Notes: a model not told the origin generated them from the letters alone. 64,000 nucleotides of DNA from Cupriavidus sp. IDO (GCF_000812465.1 NZ_JWMA01000005.1:36697-100696); one strand, 5' to 3'; numbered from the stretch's first letter, positions 17,411 to 26,997 are shown. Numbers and translations: made by a program.

Positions 17411-17719
17411 GATGTCCTTCCTTTCGTACTGCCTGTTTTGCCCCGGCCATTGCCGGTTGGATGCGAGATTGCCGCAATAGGTGCCCGGCCTGCCTTGTCT
17501 GACCGGCACAAGGCGGCATTGTAGACCACCCCATGTCACGCATACCGCGCCCGGCAGGATGGTTTCGCGCCTGCTATTGTGGATAACGGTTGCCTGGCGC
17601 CAGCCGCCGCGCTGGCGGGCAGCCGTTCCCGCGCCGCACGAAAGTCGCCCGCCGGGCACTTGAACTGCCCGGCGCATGCCTTGCCGTGCTTGCCACCCAC
17701 CCCCAAAGGAGGACGCTTC

Positions 17720-18070
17720 ATGATCCGCCCCACCGTGCAGGAAAACGCCGCCCGCTACGCCAATTGCATCGCCGCCTGCCATGCCGCCGCGGCTGCCGCG
17801 CTCAAGTGCGCGGCAGCCTGCCTGGAAGAGAACGACGTGCGCAAGATGACGCGCTGCATCGCGCTGGACATGGACTGCGCCGGGATTGCCGAGCTGGCCG
17901 CGTCCTATATGCTGCGCAACAGCGAATTCGCGCCGCTGGTATGCGAGGACTGCGCCGAAGTCTGCAAGTGGTGCAAGGAGGAATGCGAGCGGCATGACGC
18001 CGAGCATTGCCAGGAATGCGCGCGCGCCTGCGCGGCGTGCATGGAGCAGTGCCTGAAGATGACGGCGTAG
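17720..18070 (+). CDS. Four-helix-bundle copper-storage protein (Csp family)
   Basis: A 116-residue protein with 16 cysteines in helical CxxxC and CxxC spacings (for example NCIAAC, LKCAAAC, CEDCAEVCKWCKEEC, HCQECARACAACMEQC). This is the pattern of Csp proteins that store many Cu(I) ions inside a four-helix bundle. There is no signal peptide, so it matches the cytosolic (Csp3-like) branch. AAAGGAGG at 17705-17712 sets the start at 17720. It lies upstream of fumC, from which it is separated by about 220 bp. No copper-responsive operator was recognised. Confidence 0.9.
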   Translation: MIRPTVQENAARYANCIAACHAAAAAALKCAAACLEENDVRKMTRCIALDMDCAGIAELAASYMLRNSEFAPLVCEDCAEVCKWCKEECERHDAEHCQECARACAACMEQCLKMTA

Positions 18071-18288
18071 CCGCAGTGCAGCATCCGCGCCGGCCGCTCC
18101 AGTCAGGCCGGCGCGCCGGGTTCCGCTGGCGCCGCCAGGACTTGAGCATGCCGGGAGAACGGATTGCGGGCCGAAAGCGGGAACTGCCCGTCGTGAGGCG
18201 CTATTCTAAAGGGCCGTGCTCCGAATCCGTCCGTGCGGAGCCAGTCGTACAAGTCTCCCCCTTCGCTTTGTTGCACCGGAGTCCGCAA

Positions 18289-19698
18289 ATGTCCGACCCT
18301 TCATCCGCCAACACCACCCGCATCGAAAAAGACAGCCTCGGCGACGTGCCGGTGCCCGCCGCGCACCTGTGGGGCGCGCAGACCGAACGCTCCCGCCAGA
18401 ATTTCCGCATCGGCAACGAAAAGATGCCGCCCGCGCTTATCGAGGCCTTTGCCATCCTCAAGCTGTGCGCGGCGCGCGCCAACCGCGAGCTGGGCGTGCT
18501 CAAGCCCGAGCTGGCGCAGGCGATCGAACAGGCCGCCGGAGAAGTGATCGAAGGGCGCTGGCCCGAAGAATTCCCGCTGTCGGTATGGCAGACGGGCTCG
18601 GGCACGCAGACCAACATGAACCTCAACGAGGTGATTGCCAACCGGGCCATCCAGCTGCTGGGCGGCGAGGTGGGCAGCAAGAAGCCGGTCCATCCCAACG
18701 ACCACGTCAACGCCAGCCAGTCGTCCAACGACAGTTTTCCCACGGCAATGCATATCGCCGCCACGCGCGCCATCCAGCAGCAACTGCTGCCCGCGCTTGA
18801 ACAACTGCAGCAGACCTTCGCGCGCAAGGTGGAAGCCTTCGCCGATATCGTCAAGGTTGGCCGCACCCACCTGCAGGACGCGGTGCCGCTGACCCTGGGC
18901 CAGGAGTTCTCCGGCTACATGACCCAGGTGGCCGATGCGCAGTCGCGCCTGCAGCAGGCCATGCTGCGCGCCATGCCGGTGCCGCAGGGCGGTACCGCGG
19001 TGGGAACCGGGCTGAACGCGCCGCACGGCTTTGCCGCCGGCTTTGCGCGCGCACTGGCCGACTACACCGGGCTGCCGTTCGAGCCCGCCCCCAACCGGTA
19101 TGCGCTGCAGGCCGCCCACGACGCCCTGGCCGACCTGTCCGGCGCGCTGAATACCACCGCCTCGTCCTTCCTGAAGATCGCGCGCGATTTCATGCTGCTC
19201 GGCTCCGGCCCCCGCGCGGGCTTTGCCGAGCTGCAGCTGCCGGCCAACGAGCCGGGCTCGTCGATCATGCCGGGCAAGGTCAATCCGACGCAAGCCGAAG
19301 CGCTGGCGATGGTGTGCTGCCGCGTGATCGGCAACCACACCACGGTCACGCTGGCCAATGCGCTCGGCACGCTCGAACTCAATGCGTACAAGCCCGTGAT
19401 CGTCTACAGCCTGCTGCAGTCCGTGACGCTGCTGGCCGATGCGGCATCCAGCTTTGCCGAGCATATGGTCGAAGGCCTGGAAGCGGACCAGGACCGCATT
19501 GCCGAGCTGCTGGCGCGCTCGCTGATGCCGGTGACGGCGCTCAATCCGCACATCGGCTACGACAAGGCCGCCGAGATCGCCAAGCTGGCGGTCAAGCGCA
19601 ACCTGTCGCTGCGCGAGGCGTCGATCGCCTCGGGGCATGTGACGGAGGAGCAGTTCGATGCGTGGATTGATCTGAAGGGGATGACGAAGGAGGTGTGA
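18289..19698 (+). CDS. fumC: Class II fumarate hydratase
   Basis: A 469-residue enzyme converting fumarate and L-malate in the TCA cycle. It is the iron-independent, tetrameric class II type. The signature GSSIMPGKVN lies near residue 323; TGSGTQTNMNLNEVIANRA and HPNDHVNASQSSND are the other two active-site regions. The length is the family norm. The start MSDPSSANTTRIEKD at 18289 follows CACCGGAG. Being oxygen-stable, it may be the enzyme used under iron limitation or oxidative stress, but no regulatory site was seen. Confidence 0.96.
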   Translation: MSDPSSANTTRIEKDSLGDVPVPAAHLWGAQTERSRQNFRIGNEKMPPALIEAFAILKLCAARANRELGVLKPELAQAIEQAAGEVIEGRWPEEFPLSVWQTGSGTQTNMNLNEVIANRAIQLLGGEVGSKKPVHPNDHVNASQSSNDSFPTAMHIAATRAIQQQLLPALEQLQQTFARKVEAFADIVKVGRTHLQDAVPLTLGQEFSGYMTQVADAQSRLQQAMLRAMPVPQGGTAVGTGLNAPHGFAAGFARALADYTGLPFEPAPNRYALQAAHDALADLSGALNTTASSFLKIARDFMLLGSGPRAGFAELQLPANEPGSSIMPGKVNPTQAEALAMVCCRVIGNHTTVTLANALGTLELNAYKPVIVYSLLQSVTLLADAASSFAEHMVEGLEADQDRIAELLARSLMPVTALNPHIGYDKAAEIAKLAVKRNLSLREASIASGHVTEEQFDAWIDLKGMTKEV

Positions 19699-19747
19699 GC
19701 GCCTGGACGGCCAATGACAATGGCGACGTTGCGCGGCCGCTTGCCGA

Positions 19748-20110
19748 TCAGGGCACCAACAGCTTCGCAAAGCTCAGCTCATGGCCATCAGGATCGCTGA
19801 TATGGAAATAGCGCTCCCCCCATTCGGCATCGCGCGGTGCAGCCTCCGGGTGCAGCCCGCGTTCGAGCGCCCGATCGTAGACGGCGTCGACATCCTCGAC
19901 ATGGAAAATCACGCGCCCCCACCATGACCATTGCCGGGTAGCAGGCTGCGCAATCAGGTTGAGATATCCCTTGCCCGCGTGGAAACTGGTGAACTCCGCG
20001 TCAGCGCCGCCATAGCGGATCTGGAACCCTAGCGCCTGGTAGAAGGCGACGGCTCGTGACATGTCGTGGGTGGCGAGCGTTATGGCGTCGATCGACGTAA
20101 TCATCGGCAT
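19748..20110 (-). CDS. VOC-family (glyoxalase/bleomycin-resistance-like) protein
   Basis: A 120-residue protein with one vicinal-oxygen-chelate module pair. The pattern ITLATHDMSRAVAFYQALGF at the start, WWGRVIFHVEDVDAVYDRALERG in the middle and ERYFHISDPDGHELSFAKLL at the end matches the family. His and Glu residues in the second half could bind a metal. The substrate is unknown. It may start at 20110 or three residues earlier in annotation; the ATG at 20110 is taken. It lies just downstream of the AmrS gene on the same strand (22 bp). Confidence 0.82.
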   Translation of the reverse strand: MPMITSIDAITLATHDMSRAVAFYQALGFQIRYGGADAEFTSFHAGKGYLNLIAQPATRQWSWWGRVIFHVEDVDAVYDRALERGLHPEAAPRDAEWGERYFHISDPDGHELSFAKLLVP

Positions 20111-20132
20111 GGCATGTCCGCGGTTCACCAGT

Positions 20133-21221
20133 CTACATCCCGATTTGCACCGGAATCCGCCGCCGCCCGAACTGGCGCTCGAAATGCCCGAAGCGTCCGG
20201 CAATCGGCGCAAAGCATTCAGGGCAGGTTCCCGCCGGAGTCAGGCGATAGCCTTCGATCGCGTGCCAGTCGCGCACGATGAGCGGTGCCCGGCATGAGGG
20301 GCAATAGGTGGTGTCACCGGCGGTGTCGTGGACGTTGCCGGTGTACACATAGCGCAGTCCCTCCGCCAGGGCGATCTTGCGCGCATGCGTAAGCGTCGAG
20401 CATGGCGTCGGTGGCACGTCGCGCATCTTGTAGTCAGGGTGGAATCCCGTGAAGTGCAGCGGCACATCGGTGCCCAGTTCCGTAGCAATCCATTGCGACT
20501 CGGCGCGGATCTCGTCATCGCTGTCGTTCTTGCCGGGTATGAGCAGCGTGGTGATCTCGAACCAGACATCGGTTTCGTGCTTCAGGTACTGCAGCGTTTC
20601 GAGCACCGGCTGCAGGTGCGCCCCGGTGTTTGCAAGATAGAACGCGTCGGTGAAGCCTTTCAGGTCGACGTTTGCCGCATCCATCTTCGCGTAGAAATCG
20701 CGCCGCGCTTGCGCACCCATATAGCCGGCAGTCACCGCCACCGTCATGATGCCCAGCTCGTGGCAGGCATCGGCGACGTCCATGGCGTATTCGGCGAAGA
20801 TCACCGGGTCGTTGTAAGTGAACGCCACGCTCCTGCATCCGTGGGACGCGGCGGCTTCGGCAATGGCTTCAGGCATGGCGGCGGCAGCCAGGGTATCCAT
20901 CTCGCGCGATTTGCTGATGTCCCAGTTCTGGCAGAACTTGCATGCCAGGTTGCAGCCCGCCGTGCCGAACGACAGGACGGCGGTGCCCGGGTAGAAGTGG
21001 TTGAGCGGCTTCTTTTCGATGGGATCGATGCAGAAGCCCGATGAGCGGCCATAGGCCGTCAGCAGCATCCGGTCGCCGGCCCGCTGACGCACAAAGCAGG
21101 CGCCGCGCTGCTCGTCATGCAGGCGGCAGTGGCGCGGACAAAGGTCGCATTGCATGCGGCCGTCGTCCAGGAAATGCCAGTAGCGGCCGGGATAGGGCCC
21201 AGGATAGGGCGCGTCCTTCAT
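20133..21221 (-). CDS. amrS: AmmeMemoRadiSam system radical SAM enzyme (AmrS)
   Basis: A 362-residue radical SAM protein. The cluster motif CNLACKFC lies at residues 90-97. An N-terminal CDLCPRHC (residues 25-32) and a C-terminal pair of CxxC (CPSC, CPEC) probably bind zinc or further clusters. The overall pattern CRLHDEQRGACFVR, FYPGTAVLSFGTAGCN and TYNDPVIFAEYAMDVADA is that of AmrS. AMMECR1 and MEMO-like partners, which often accompany it, are not in the window. The system's chemical role is not established. It probably heads an operon with the VOC gene. Confidence 0.92.
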   Translation of the reverse strand: MKDAPYPGPYPGRYWHFLDDGRMQCDLCPRHCRLHDEQRGACFVRQRAGDRMLLTAYGRSSGFCIDPIEKKPLNHFYPGTAVLSFGTAGCNLACKFCQNWDISKSREMDTLAAAAMPEAIAEAAASHGCRSVAFTYNDPVIFAEYAMDVADACHELGIMTVAVTAGYMGAQARRDFYAKMDAANVDLKGFTDAFYLANTGAHLQPVLETLQYLKHETDVWFEITTLLIPGKNDSDDEIRAESQWIATELGTDVPLHFTGFHPDYKMRDVPPTPCSTLTHARKIALAEGLRYVYTGNVHDTAGDTTYCPSCRAPLIVRDWHAIEGYRLTPAGTCPECFAPIAGRFGHFERQFGRRRIPVQIGM

Positions 21222-21275
21222 GGTTCAGTCTCTGCACAGGGGCTGGCCGGCACCGGGGTCCGCCCTGGGGGCACC

Positions 21276-21740
21276 TTAACCCTGGCCTGGGGAAGTCGCC
21301 GCGACCTGCCCGGGCTTGCGCAGCATCTTGTCCACATCCGCGGCATGCATTTCTTCGAGCTGGATCAGCTGGCGCGCGTACTCCTCCAGCGCCACCGAGC
21401 GGCCCTCCACCAGGCCGAGCAGTTCCCGGTACAGCTCCAGCGCCAGCCTTTCCGCTTCCAGTGATTCGCGCAGGATGGTGGCGATGTCGAAAGTGTGGGT
21501 ATCGAGCAGCTTTCCGATGCCCAGCGACGGGTAGGCGCCAAGGGCGGTGATCCATTCCCCGGCCTGCTGGGCGTGCAGCAAAGACTCGTTGGCCTGCTCG
21601 CGCAGCCAGGACACGATGGGAATGCGGCCGAAGCCGAATACCAGGAACGAATAGTGCGTGTAGCGGACGACGCCGGCGAGTTCGGCTTCAAGTATCCGAT
21701 TGAGCACGCCGACAACCTTGTCATTCTCGATTTCCGTCAT
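21276..21740 (-). CDS. Ferritin-like (bacterioferritin-type) di-iron protein
   Basis: A 154-residue four-helix protein. Glu18 with the following YTHYS, the ExxH-type segment NESLLHAQQAGEW (about 51-63) and EERxxLELYRELL/QLEEMHAADVDKML (about 95-140) supply the carboxylate and His ligands of a ferritin-like di-iron site. It is related to bacterioferritin, but the heme-binding Met and full pore residues cannot be confirmed. It is followed by a small conserved gene and a UspA gene on the same strand, all upstream of it, suggesting a stress-response cluster. Confidence 0.8.
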   Translation of the reverse strand: MTEIENDKVVGVLNRILEAELAGVVRYTHYSFLVFGFGRIPIVSWLREQANESLLHAQQAGEWITALGAYPSLGIGKLLDTHTFDIATILRESLEAERLALELYRELLGLVEGRSVALEEYARQLIQLEEMHAADVDKMLRKPGQVAATSPGQG

Positions 21741-21767
21741 GGCATAACCTCCTGGGGCAGCGGCGCT

Positions 21768-21962
21768 TCATGAATGGTCCTTGTGTGCCTTGCTGATCAC
21801 TGATACCGACAGTACATCCAAGTCGAAGAACGGGCTGTCCTGCGGCGGCGGCGGCAACCCCGCGCCCCAACTGGCAATGGCAAGCTTGATGTACTCGGCC
21901 ATCTGTTCGTCGGAAACGTCCCTGGGTTGGTCGATTATGACGACATAGCGGCGACTGCTCAT
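21768..21962 (-). CDS. Small conserved protein of unknown function
   Basis: A 64-residue acidic protein starting MSSRRYVVIIDQP, with a Pro-rich centre (LPPPPQD) and a hydrophobic beta-like end (LDVLSVSVISK). The start at 21962 is chosen over an ATG eight codons upstream because a GGGGACC stands before it. No domain recognised. It sits between the UspA gene (upstream) and the ferritin-like gene (downstream). Confidence 0.55.
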   Translation of the reverse strand: MSSRRYVVIIDQPRDVSDEQMAEYIKLAIASWGAGLPPPPQDSPFFDLDVLSVSVISKAHKDHS

Positions 21963-21995
21963 AACGGGTCCCCATCTGGCGCCCATGACGGGCGT

Positions 21996-22433
21996 TTAGC
22001 GATATACCAGCACCGGAATCTTGCTGTGGGTCAGCACCTTCAGGGTTTCGCTGCCAATCAACAATCCCTTTACACCCCGGCGTCCGTGTGACGCCATGAC
22101 AATCAGATCACAATTCTTGTCTTCCGCAGTCTTGATGATGGCGTCGTACGGGTGATCGTTGATCTGGCTGCTCGTGTCGCAGGGCACGCCAGCGGCGGCC
22201 GCTTCTTGCGCGATGCCCTCGAGGTATCTTGTTGCGTCCTCGAGGACCGCCTCTTCGAACTGCTCCCGGGTGTCGGTCAGCATCTCGGTGTGGTAGGCCG
22301 TGACGTGAAAGTCCGGACAGGCGCGCACCGCGGTGATGCTGGCCTGCGTTTCCTGCGCCAGCAACAGCGCCTTGTGAAAGGCTGCCTCGGCCAGAGCGGA
22401 GCCGTCTACCGCCACAAGAAGATGCGTGAACAT
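21996..22433 (-). CDS. Universal stress protein, UspA family (paralogue 1)
   Basis: A 145-residue alpha/beta protein of the Usp fold. It contains VAVDGSALAEAAF at the start, the conserved NCDLIVMASHGRRG near residue 112, and GLLIGSETLKVLTHSKIPVLVYR at the end, matching the ATP-binding loop of the family (ASHG-x9-GS). AAGGAGG precedes the ATG at 22433. It is clearly paralogous to the gene at 51737-52174. It is the first gene of a likely three-gene cluster with a small protein and a ferritin-like protein. Confidence 0.92.
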   Translation of the reverse strand: MFTHLLVAVDGSALAEAAFHKALLLAQETQASITAVRACPDFHVTAYHTEMLTDTREQFEEAVLEDATRYLEGIAQEAAAAGVPCDTSSQINDHPYDAIIKTAEDKNCDLIVMASHGRRGVKGLLIGSETLKVLTHSKIPVLVYR

Positions 22434-22728
22434 GTCGTCCTCCTTGTCTCTCTCAAACGCCAAGCCGCCAGACGGGGCAACCACCGGTGCGCGCCGGCAG
22501 GCAGCCGCTGGACGCTTTGAGGTGCATGCCGGCTGAGTTCAGTATAGGCTTCGATAGTCTGGCACCCGCCGGCGACGGATAGGAGGGCGGACCGAACGGC
22601 CTGCCCGGTGCCGGTGCATGAGTCCAGATAATGTCCGCGCCGGAAGGCAAGCCGCGGCATGGCGTACTGATAGCGAATGCTTTTTTGTCAGTCCAACGGA
22701 GTGAAAAAAAACCAAGGGAGAAGATCAC

Positions 22729-23301
22729 ATGACCACCTACAAAGTCGGCTATCTGATCGGAAGCCTCGCCAAAGGCTCCATTAATCGCACGCTTTCCAAA
22801 GCGCTGGTCAAACTCGCACCGCCAGAGCTGGAACTGACAGAGATCCCGTTCCGGGACCTGCCGCTCTACAGCTATGACTATGACGACAACTTCCCCGCCG
22901 AGGCCAAGGCTTTCAAGCAGGCAATCGCCGACGTCGACGCCGTGTTGTTCATTACGCCGGAGTACAACCGCTCGATCCCCGGCGGGCTCAAGAACGCCAT
23001 CGACTGGGCAAGCCGCCCATATGGGAAGAATTCCTTTACGCACAAACCGTCGGCAGTGATCGGCACGTCGCCGGGGGCGATCGGCACTGCCGTTGCGCAG
23101 CAGCACCTGCGCGGCCTGCTGAGCTTCTGCAACTCGCCGCAGATGAACGCCCCGGAGGCCTACATACAGTTCAAGCCTGGCCTGATCACCGACGCAGGGG
23201 AGGTCACGGACGCTTCGACGGAAGAGTTCCTGCGCCACTACATGTCGGAGTATCACGCCTTTGTGGTCAGGGTCCTGACCGTGCTGCCCAGGCAGACGTA
23301 G
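22729..23301 (+). CDS. NADPH-dependent FMN reductase (ChrR/quinone reductase-like)
   Basis: A 190-residue flavodoxin-fold protein. GSLAKGSINR (residues 11-20) is the FMN phosphate loop and TPEYNRSIPGGLKNAIDW (about 76-93) the second FMN contact region. Members reduce quinones, azo dyes or chromate using NAD(P)H, and protect against oxidative stress. AAGGGAGAAG precedes the ATG. It diverges from the UspA cluster across 295 bp, which would hold both promoters. Confidence 0.9.
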   Translation: MTTYKVGYLIGSLAKGSINRTLSKALVKLAPPELELTEIPFRDLPLYSYDYDDNFPAEAKAFKQAIADVDAVLFITPEYNRSIPGGLKNAIDWASRPYGKNSFTHKPSAVIGTSPGAIGTAVAQQHLRGLLSFCNSPQMNAPEAYIQFKPGLITDAGEVTDASTEEFLRHYMSEYHAFVVRVLTVLPRQT

Positions 23302-23320
23302 CGAGAGATGCCGCCGGCGG

Positions 23321-23638
23321 CTATTCGTCGCAGCGCGCCTTTGCCAGTGATTCCCGGGTGTAACCATGCCGCACGCGCAGCTGGTGCTCGACGGCATCGG
23401 CCTGGTCCAGGCAGGCGAACATCAGGTCGTCCTTGACGCGCTGCGGCACGCCTTTCAGCCGCGGTGCTTCATAAGAGATCCGGCGCGCCCGGCAGCGCAG
23501 GAACAGCAGCGTCTCGGTGGTCGCCGCGCTGAGCTGCTCCTGGTCGATGCGCCTGCATTCGACCAGGTCCTGCGCAGGCACCTGCCCCGCCACCAGCAGC
23601 AGCGGCACGCACAGCCATCGGCCGGTTCGGAGATGCAT
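23321..23638 (-). CDS. Exported small protein of unknown function
   Basis: A 105-residue protein with a signal peptide (residues 1-22, VPLLLVAGQVPA | QDLVEC). Cysteines at about 28, 49, 77 and 103 could form two disulfides. No domain recognised. It converges on the FMN reductase gene (19 bp between stops). Confidence 0.6.
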   Translation of the reverse strand: MHLRTGRWLCVPLLLVAGQVPAQDLVECRRIDQEQLSAATTETLLFLRCRARRISYEAPRLKGVPQRVKDDLMFACLDQADAVEHQLRVRHGYTRESLAKARCDE

Positions 23639-24055
23639 GGCAGAGCAATCCGCAGGTTCGCCTGATCACCATCATTGTCCAGCCGGACGCGCGGTGCAAG
23701 GCGAGGACGAAGGATGCGGTGCAGGTTGCCGTCGCGAACACACTGTCCAGTGGGGTGGACAATTCCCTATCATTCCCCGTGCACGCGTCGGTGCCGCGGC
23801 GCACCGCGCGCCACGCGAACCGCCCGGGGGTGTCCACGCCGGCGCGTTCGCGGTACGCTGTGCACACAAAAGCGCCACGGTGCGCGCGACTTCACGCCAG
23901 TCCGTCCGCGGGCCCCCTCCCCTCGGACCCTCTCCTTGCCGCCCCTGAACCGGAACCCGGGGGCGTTCCGTCCGGCGCGAGCCGCTCCCTCCGTGGCCAG
24001 CGAGAAATCCTGCGGGCGCCCCCGGGCACCGTCCTCCTGACTGCAAATAACTCAA
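23639..24055. other. Intergenic region upstream of the MFS transporter
   Basis: 417 bp without a supported gene. It contains the palindrome TGTCCAGTGGGGTGGACA at 23744-23761, a possible operator, and a GC-rich stretch before the MFS start. Confidence 0.5.
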
Positions 24056-25369
24056 ATGACCGATCTCTCTGCTACTCCCGCCCAGGCTGCCGAACCGTCC
24101 GGCGAAGAGGTGCGCAAGCGCGTCTTTGCGATTGTCGCCGCCTCATCAGGCAACCTTGTCGAGTGGTTCGACTTCTATGTCTACGCCTTCTGCGCCATCT
24201 ACTTCGCGCCCTCGTTCTTTCCGAAATCCGACCCCACCGCGCAGCTGCTGAACACCGCTGGCGTATTCGCCGCGGGCTTCCTGATGCGCCCGATCGGCGG
24301 CTGGCTGTTCGGCACCCTTGCCGACCGCCACGGCCGCAAGAATTCGATGGTGATCTCGGTGGTGATGATGTGCTTCGGCTCGCTGCTGATCGCCTGCCTG
24401 CCGACCTACGGCAGCATCGGCAACTGGGCGCCGGCGCTGCTGCTGGTGGCGCGGCTGCTGCAGGGCCTGTCGGTGGGTGGCGAATACGGTACGACCGCGA
24501 CCTACATGAGCGAGGTGGCCCTGAAGGGCCGCCGCGGCTTCTTCTCGTCGTTCCAGTATGTGACCCTGATCGGCGGCCAGCTGCTGGCAGTGCTGGTGGT
24601 GGTCGTCCTGCAGCAACTGCTCGATGAAGCCGAACTCAAGGCATGGGGCTGGCGCATTCCGTTCGTGATCGGCGCGGCCACGGCGATCGTGGCGATGCTC
24701 CTGCGCCGCACGCTGCAGGAGACCTCGTCCGCGGCCACCCGCAACAGCAAGGAAGCCGGCAGCGTGGCGGAGCTCTTCCGCCACCACAAGGCCGCGTTCT
24801 TCACCGTGCTTGGCTACACCGCCGGCGGTTCGTTGATCTTCTACACCTTCACCACGTATATGCAGAAGTACCTGGTGAACACGGCCGGCATGTCGATCAA
24901 GACCGCCAGCTACGTGATGACCGGTTGCCTGTTCCTCTACATGTGCATGCAGCCCGTGTTGGGCGCGCTGTCGGACCGCATCGGCCGGCGCAACAACATG
25001 CTGCTGTTCGGCGCGCTGGGCGCCCTCGCCACGGTGCCGATCCTGACCGCGCTGCGTACGGTTGGCAGCCCGGAAATGGCCTTCGTGCTGATCGCCGTCG
25101 CGCTCTCCATTGTCAGCTTCTATACCTCGATCAGCGGCATCGTGAAGGCGGAGATGTTCCCGCCCGAAGTGCGCGCGCTCGGCGTGGGCCTGGCCTACGC
25201 GATTGCCAACGCCATCTTCGGCGGGTCGGCGGAGTATGTGGCGCTCGGCCTGAAGTCAATCGGGCACGAAACCACCTTCTACTGGTACGTGACCGCGATG
25301 ATGGTGATTGCCTTCTTCGTCAGCCTGCGCCTGCCGCGCCAGGCGAAGTACCTGCACCACGACCGCTGA
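24056..25369 (+). CDS. MFS proton symporter, metabolite:H+ (KgtP-like)
   Basis: A 437-residue inner-membrane transporter with twelve hydrophobic segments. The conserved cytoplasmic loop [13 protein letters not shown] between helices 2 and 3 and its repeat [12 protein letters not shown] in the second half are present, as is the family pattern [13 protein letters not shown]. This places it with alpha-ketoglutarate/dicarboxylate and related proton symporters. Exact substrate not determinable. A LysR regulator gene follows 112 bp downstream on the same strand. Confidence 0.9.
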   Translation: MTDLSATPAQAAEPSGEEVRKRVFAIVAASSGNLVEWFDFYVYAFCAIYFAPSFFPKSDPTAQLLNTAGVFAAGFLMRPIGGWLFGTLADRHGRKNSMVISVVMMCFGSLLIACLPTYGSIGNWAPALLLVARLLQGLSVGGEYGTTATYMSEVALKGRRGFFSSFQYVTLIGGQLLAVLVVVVLQQLLDEAELKAWGWRIPFVIGAATAIVAMLLRRTLQETSSAATRNSKEAGSVAELFRHHKAAFFTVLGYTAGGSLIFYTFTTYMQKYLVNTAGMSIKTASYVMTGCLFLYMCMQPVLGALSDRIGRRNNMLLFGALGALATVPILTALRTVGSPEMAFVLIAVALSIVSFYTSISGIVKAEMFPPEVRALGVGLAYAIANAIFGGSAEYVALGLKSIGHETTFYWYVTAMMVIAFFVSLRLPRQAKYLHHDR

Positions 25370-25481
25370 GCGCACTGATGGCAGCCGGGCGGCACGATTG
25401 TGCCGTCGGCTGCCCCCGCCTGGCGTGGCAATATACGGGGCCGGGGGCTCCTGTCCGCCCCCTTTCTCCACATCCCCTGCC

Positions 25482-26426
25482 ATGGACCTCAACGCCCTGC
25501 GCCTGTTCGTCGATATCGTCGATGCCGGCAATCTCAGTGCTGCCGCGCGCAAGCTCAAGATGACCCGCGCCAACGTCAGCTACCACCTGAAGGCGCTGGA
25601 AGAAGAACTGGGCGTGCAGCTGCTGCGGCGTACCACCCGCCACGTGGAGCCCACCCCGGTCGGCGCGGGCCTCTACGAGCACGGCCGCAATATCCTGGGC
25701 GAGGTCGCCGCCGCCAACGCGCTCATCAGCAATATGGGCAAGAGCCTGCAGGGCCATGTGCGGCTCTCGGTACCGACCGGCCTCGGGCACACCATGCTGT
25801 CGCCGCTGCTGGTGCAGTTCAAGCTGCGCTATCCCGACATCACGCTCGACGTGGTCTTCGACAACCGCATCCACAACCTTGTCTCCGAAGACGTGGAAGT
25901 GGCGCTGCGCATCATCTCGACGCCGCCGGATTCCGTGGTCGCCACTGAAATCGGCGAGGTCGACTGGATCGTCTGCGGCACGCCGGCGTACCTGGCGGCG
26001 CATCCGGCACCGCGCGAGCTTTCCGGACTGAAGGATCACGCCATCGTCTGCGCATCGCCGGTCGGGCAGAAGCTCAAGGCATCGGGTACGCGCGAACAGG
26101 GGCAGCATGCGGCGCGCGAAGTGCGCGAGCAGGTGGTGCTGGAGCCAACGCTCAGCTCGGAGAATTTTGCATTCCTGAAGGACGCGGTGCTCGGCGGCCT
26201 GGGCCTGGGCATCTTTCCGCTTTATGCGGTCGGCGCGGAACTCGAAAGCGGCGCGCTGGTGCCGCTGCTGACCGACTACCGCATCAGCGTGTTCGGCAGC
26301 CGGCTCTATATGCTGACCATGCCCAACCGCTACCAGACGCTGGCCACGCGCTACCTGGTCACCTTCCTGAAGACCGAACTGCAGGCCGTGTGGCCGCGGC
26401 TGCCGGCAACGCCTGCGCCGCGTTAG
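25482..26426 (+). CDS. LysR-family transcriptional regulator
   Basis: A 314-residue regulator. The winged helix at residues 1-60 begins MDLNALRLFVDIVDAGNLSA and contains ARKLKMTRANVSYHLKALEEELGVQLL. The effector domain (about 90-300) follows. The start at 25482 is set by the usual LysR N-terminus. It is transcribed with or after the MFS gene rather than divergently, so its target is not obvious; the MFS gene is a candidate. Confidence 0.92.
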   Translation: MDLNALRLFVDIVDAGNLSAAARKLKMTRANVSYHLKALEEELGVQLLRRTTRHVEPTPVGAGLYEHGRNILGEVAAANALISNMGKSLQGHVRLSVPTGLGHTMLSPLLVQFKLRYPDITLDVVFDNRIHNLVSEDVEVALRIISTPPDSVVATEIGEVDWIVCGTPAYLAAHPAPRELSGLKDHAIVCASPVGQKLKASGTREQGQHAAREVREQVVLEPTLSSENFAFLKDAVLGGLGLGIFPLYAVGAELESGALVPLLTDYRISVFGSRLYMLTMPNRYQTLATRYLVTFLKTELQAVWPRLPATPAPR

Positions 26427-26505
26427 CTTCGCCGGCGGCGACGCCACGAACTATAGTAGGAACACAAGGATAACCCGTGGCGAATCGCATCGAGAGGGAG
26501 CAATC

Positions 26506-26979
26506 ATGGCCCTGGCAAGCACGCTGGCAAACTGCCTGAGTAGCAAGAACGCGCAATACGACATCATCCGTCATCCCTACACCCTCAGCAGCATGGCCAC
26601 TGCAGAGGCTGCACACGTACCCGGAGACCGCCTGGCCAAGACCCTGTTGCTGGAAGACGAAAGCGGCTACGTGGCCGCTGTGATTCCTTCGAGTCATCAC
26701 CTGCAGATGGCCGCCATCTGCGAGCAGACCGGCCGCAAGCTGGTACTGGCCCACGAGGATGAAGTCCGCGAAGTCTTCAAGGACTGCGACCTCGGCGCCA
26801 TCCCGCCCATCGCAATGGCATATGGCATGCAGACCTATGTGGACGACAGCCTGATGAAACAGCCCGACGTCTATTTCGAAGCGGGCGATCACCAGGAACT
26901 GGTGCACATGAGCGTGGATCAGTTCTCCGCGCTGATGTCCGATGCTACGCAGGGGCATTTTGCCCGAAGGATGATGTAG
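26506..26979 (+). CDS. YbaK/ProX-type aminoacyl-tRNA editing domain protein
   Basis: A 157-residue single-domain protein related to YbaK and the prolyl-tRNA synthetase insertion domain, which hydrolyse mischarged tRNAs. Visible: the region DRLAKTLLLEDESGYVAAVIPSSHHL (about 41-66) with the conserved Lys, and GAIPPIAMAYGMQTYVDDSL (about 100-119). It starts at 26506 after GAGGGAG. The family also includes proteins with unclear roles, so tRNA substrate is not assigned. Confidence 0.85.
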   Translation: MALASTLANCLSSKNAQYDIIRHPYTLSSMATAEAAHVPGDRLAKTLLLEDESGYVAAVIPSSHHLQMAAICEQTGRKLVLAHEDEVREVFKDCDLGAIPPIAMAYGMQTYVDDSLMKQPDVYFEAGDHQELVHMSVDQFSALMSDATQGHFARRMM

Positions 26980-26997
26980 GGCAGAGCAGCAGGAAAC

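Noticed and set aside
18301..19770. 489-codon minus-strand open frame
   Set aside because: Antisense of fumC with no domain.
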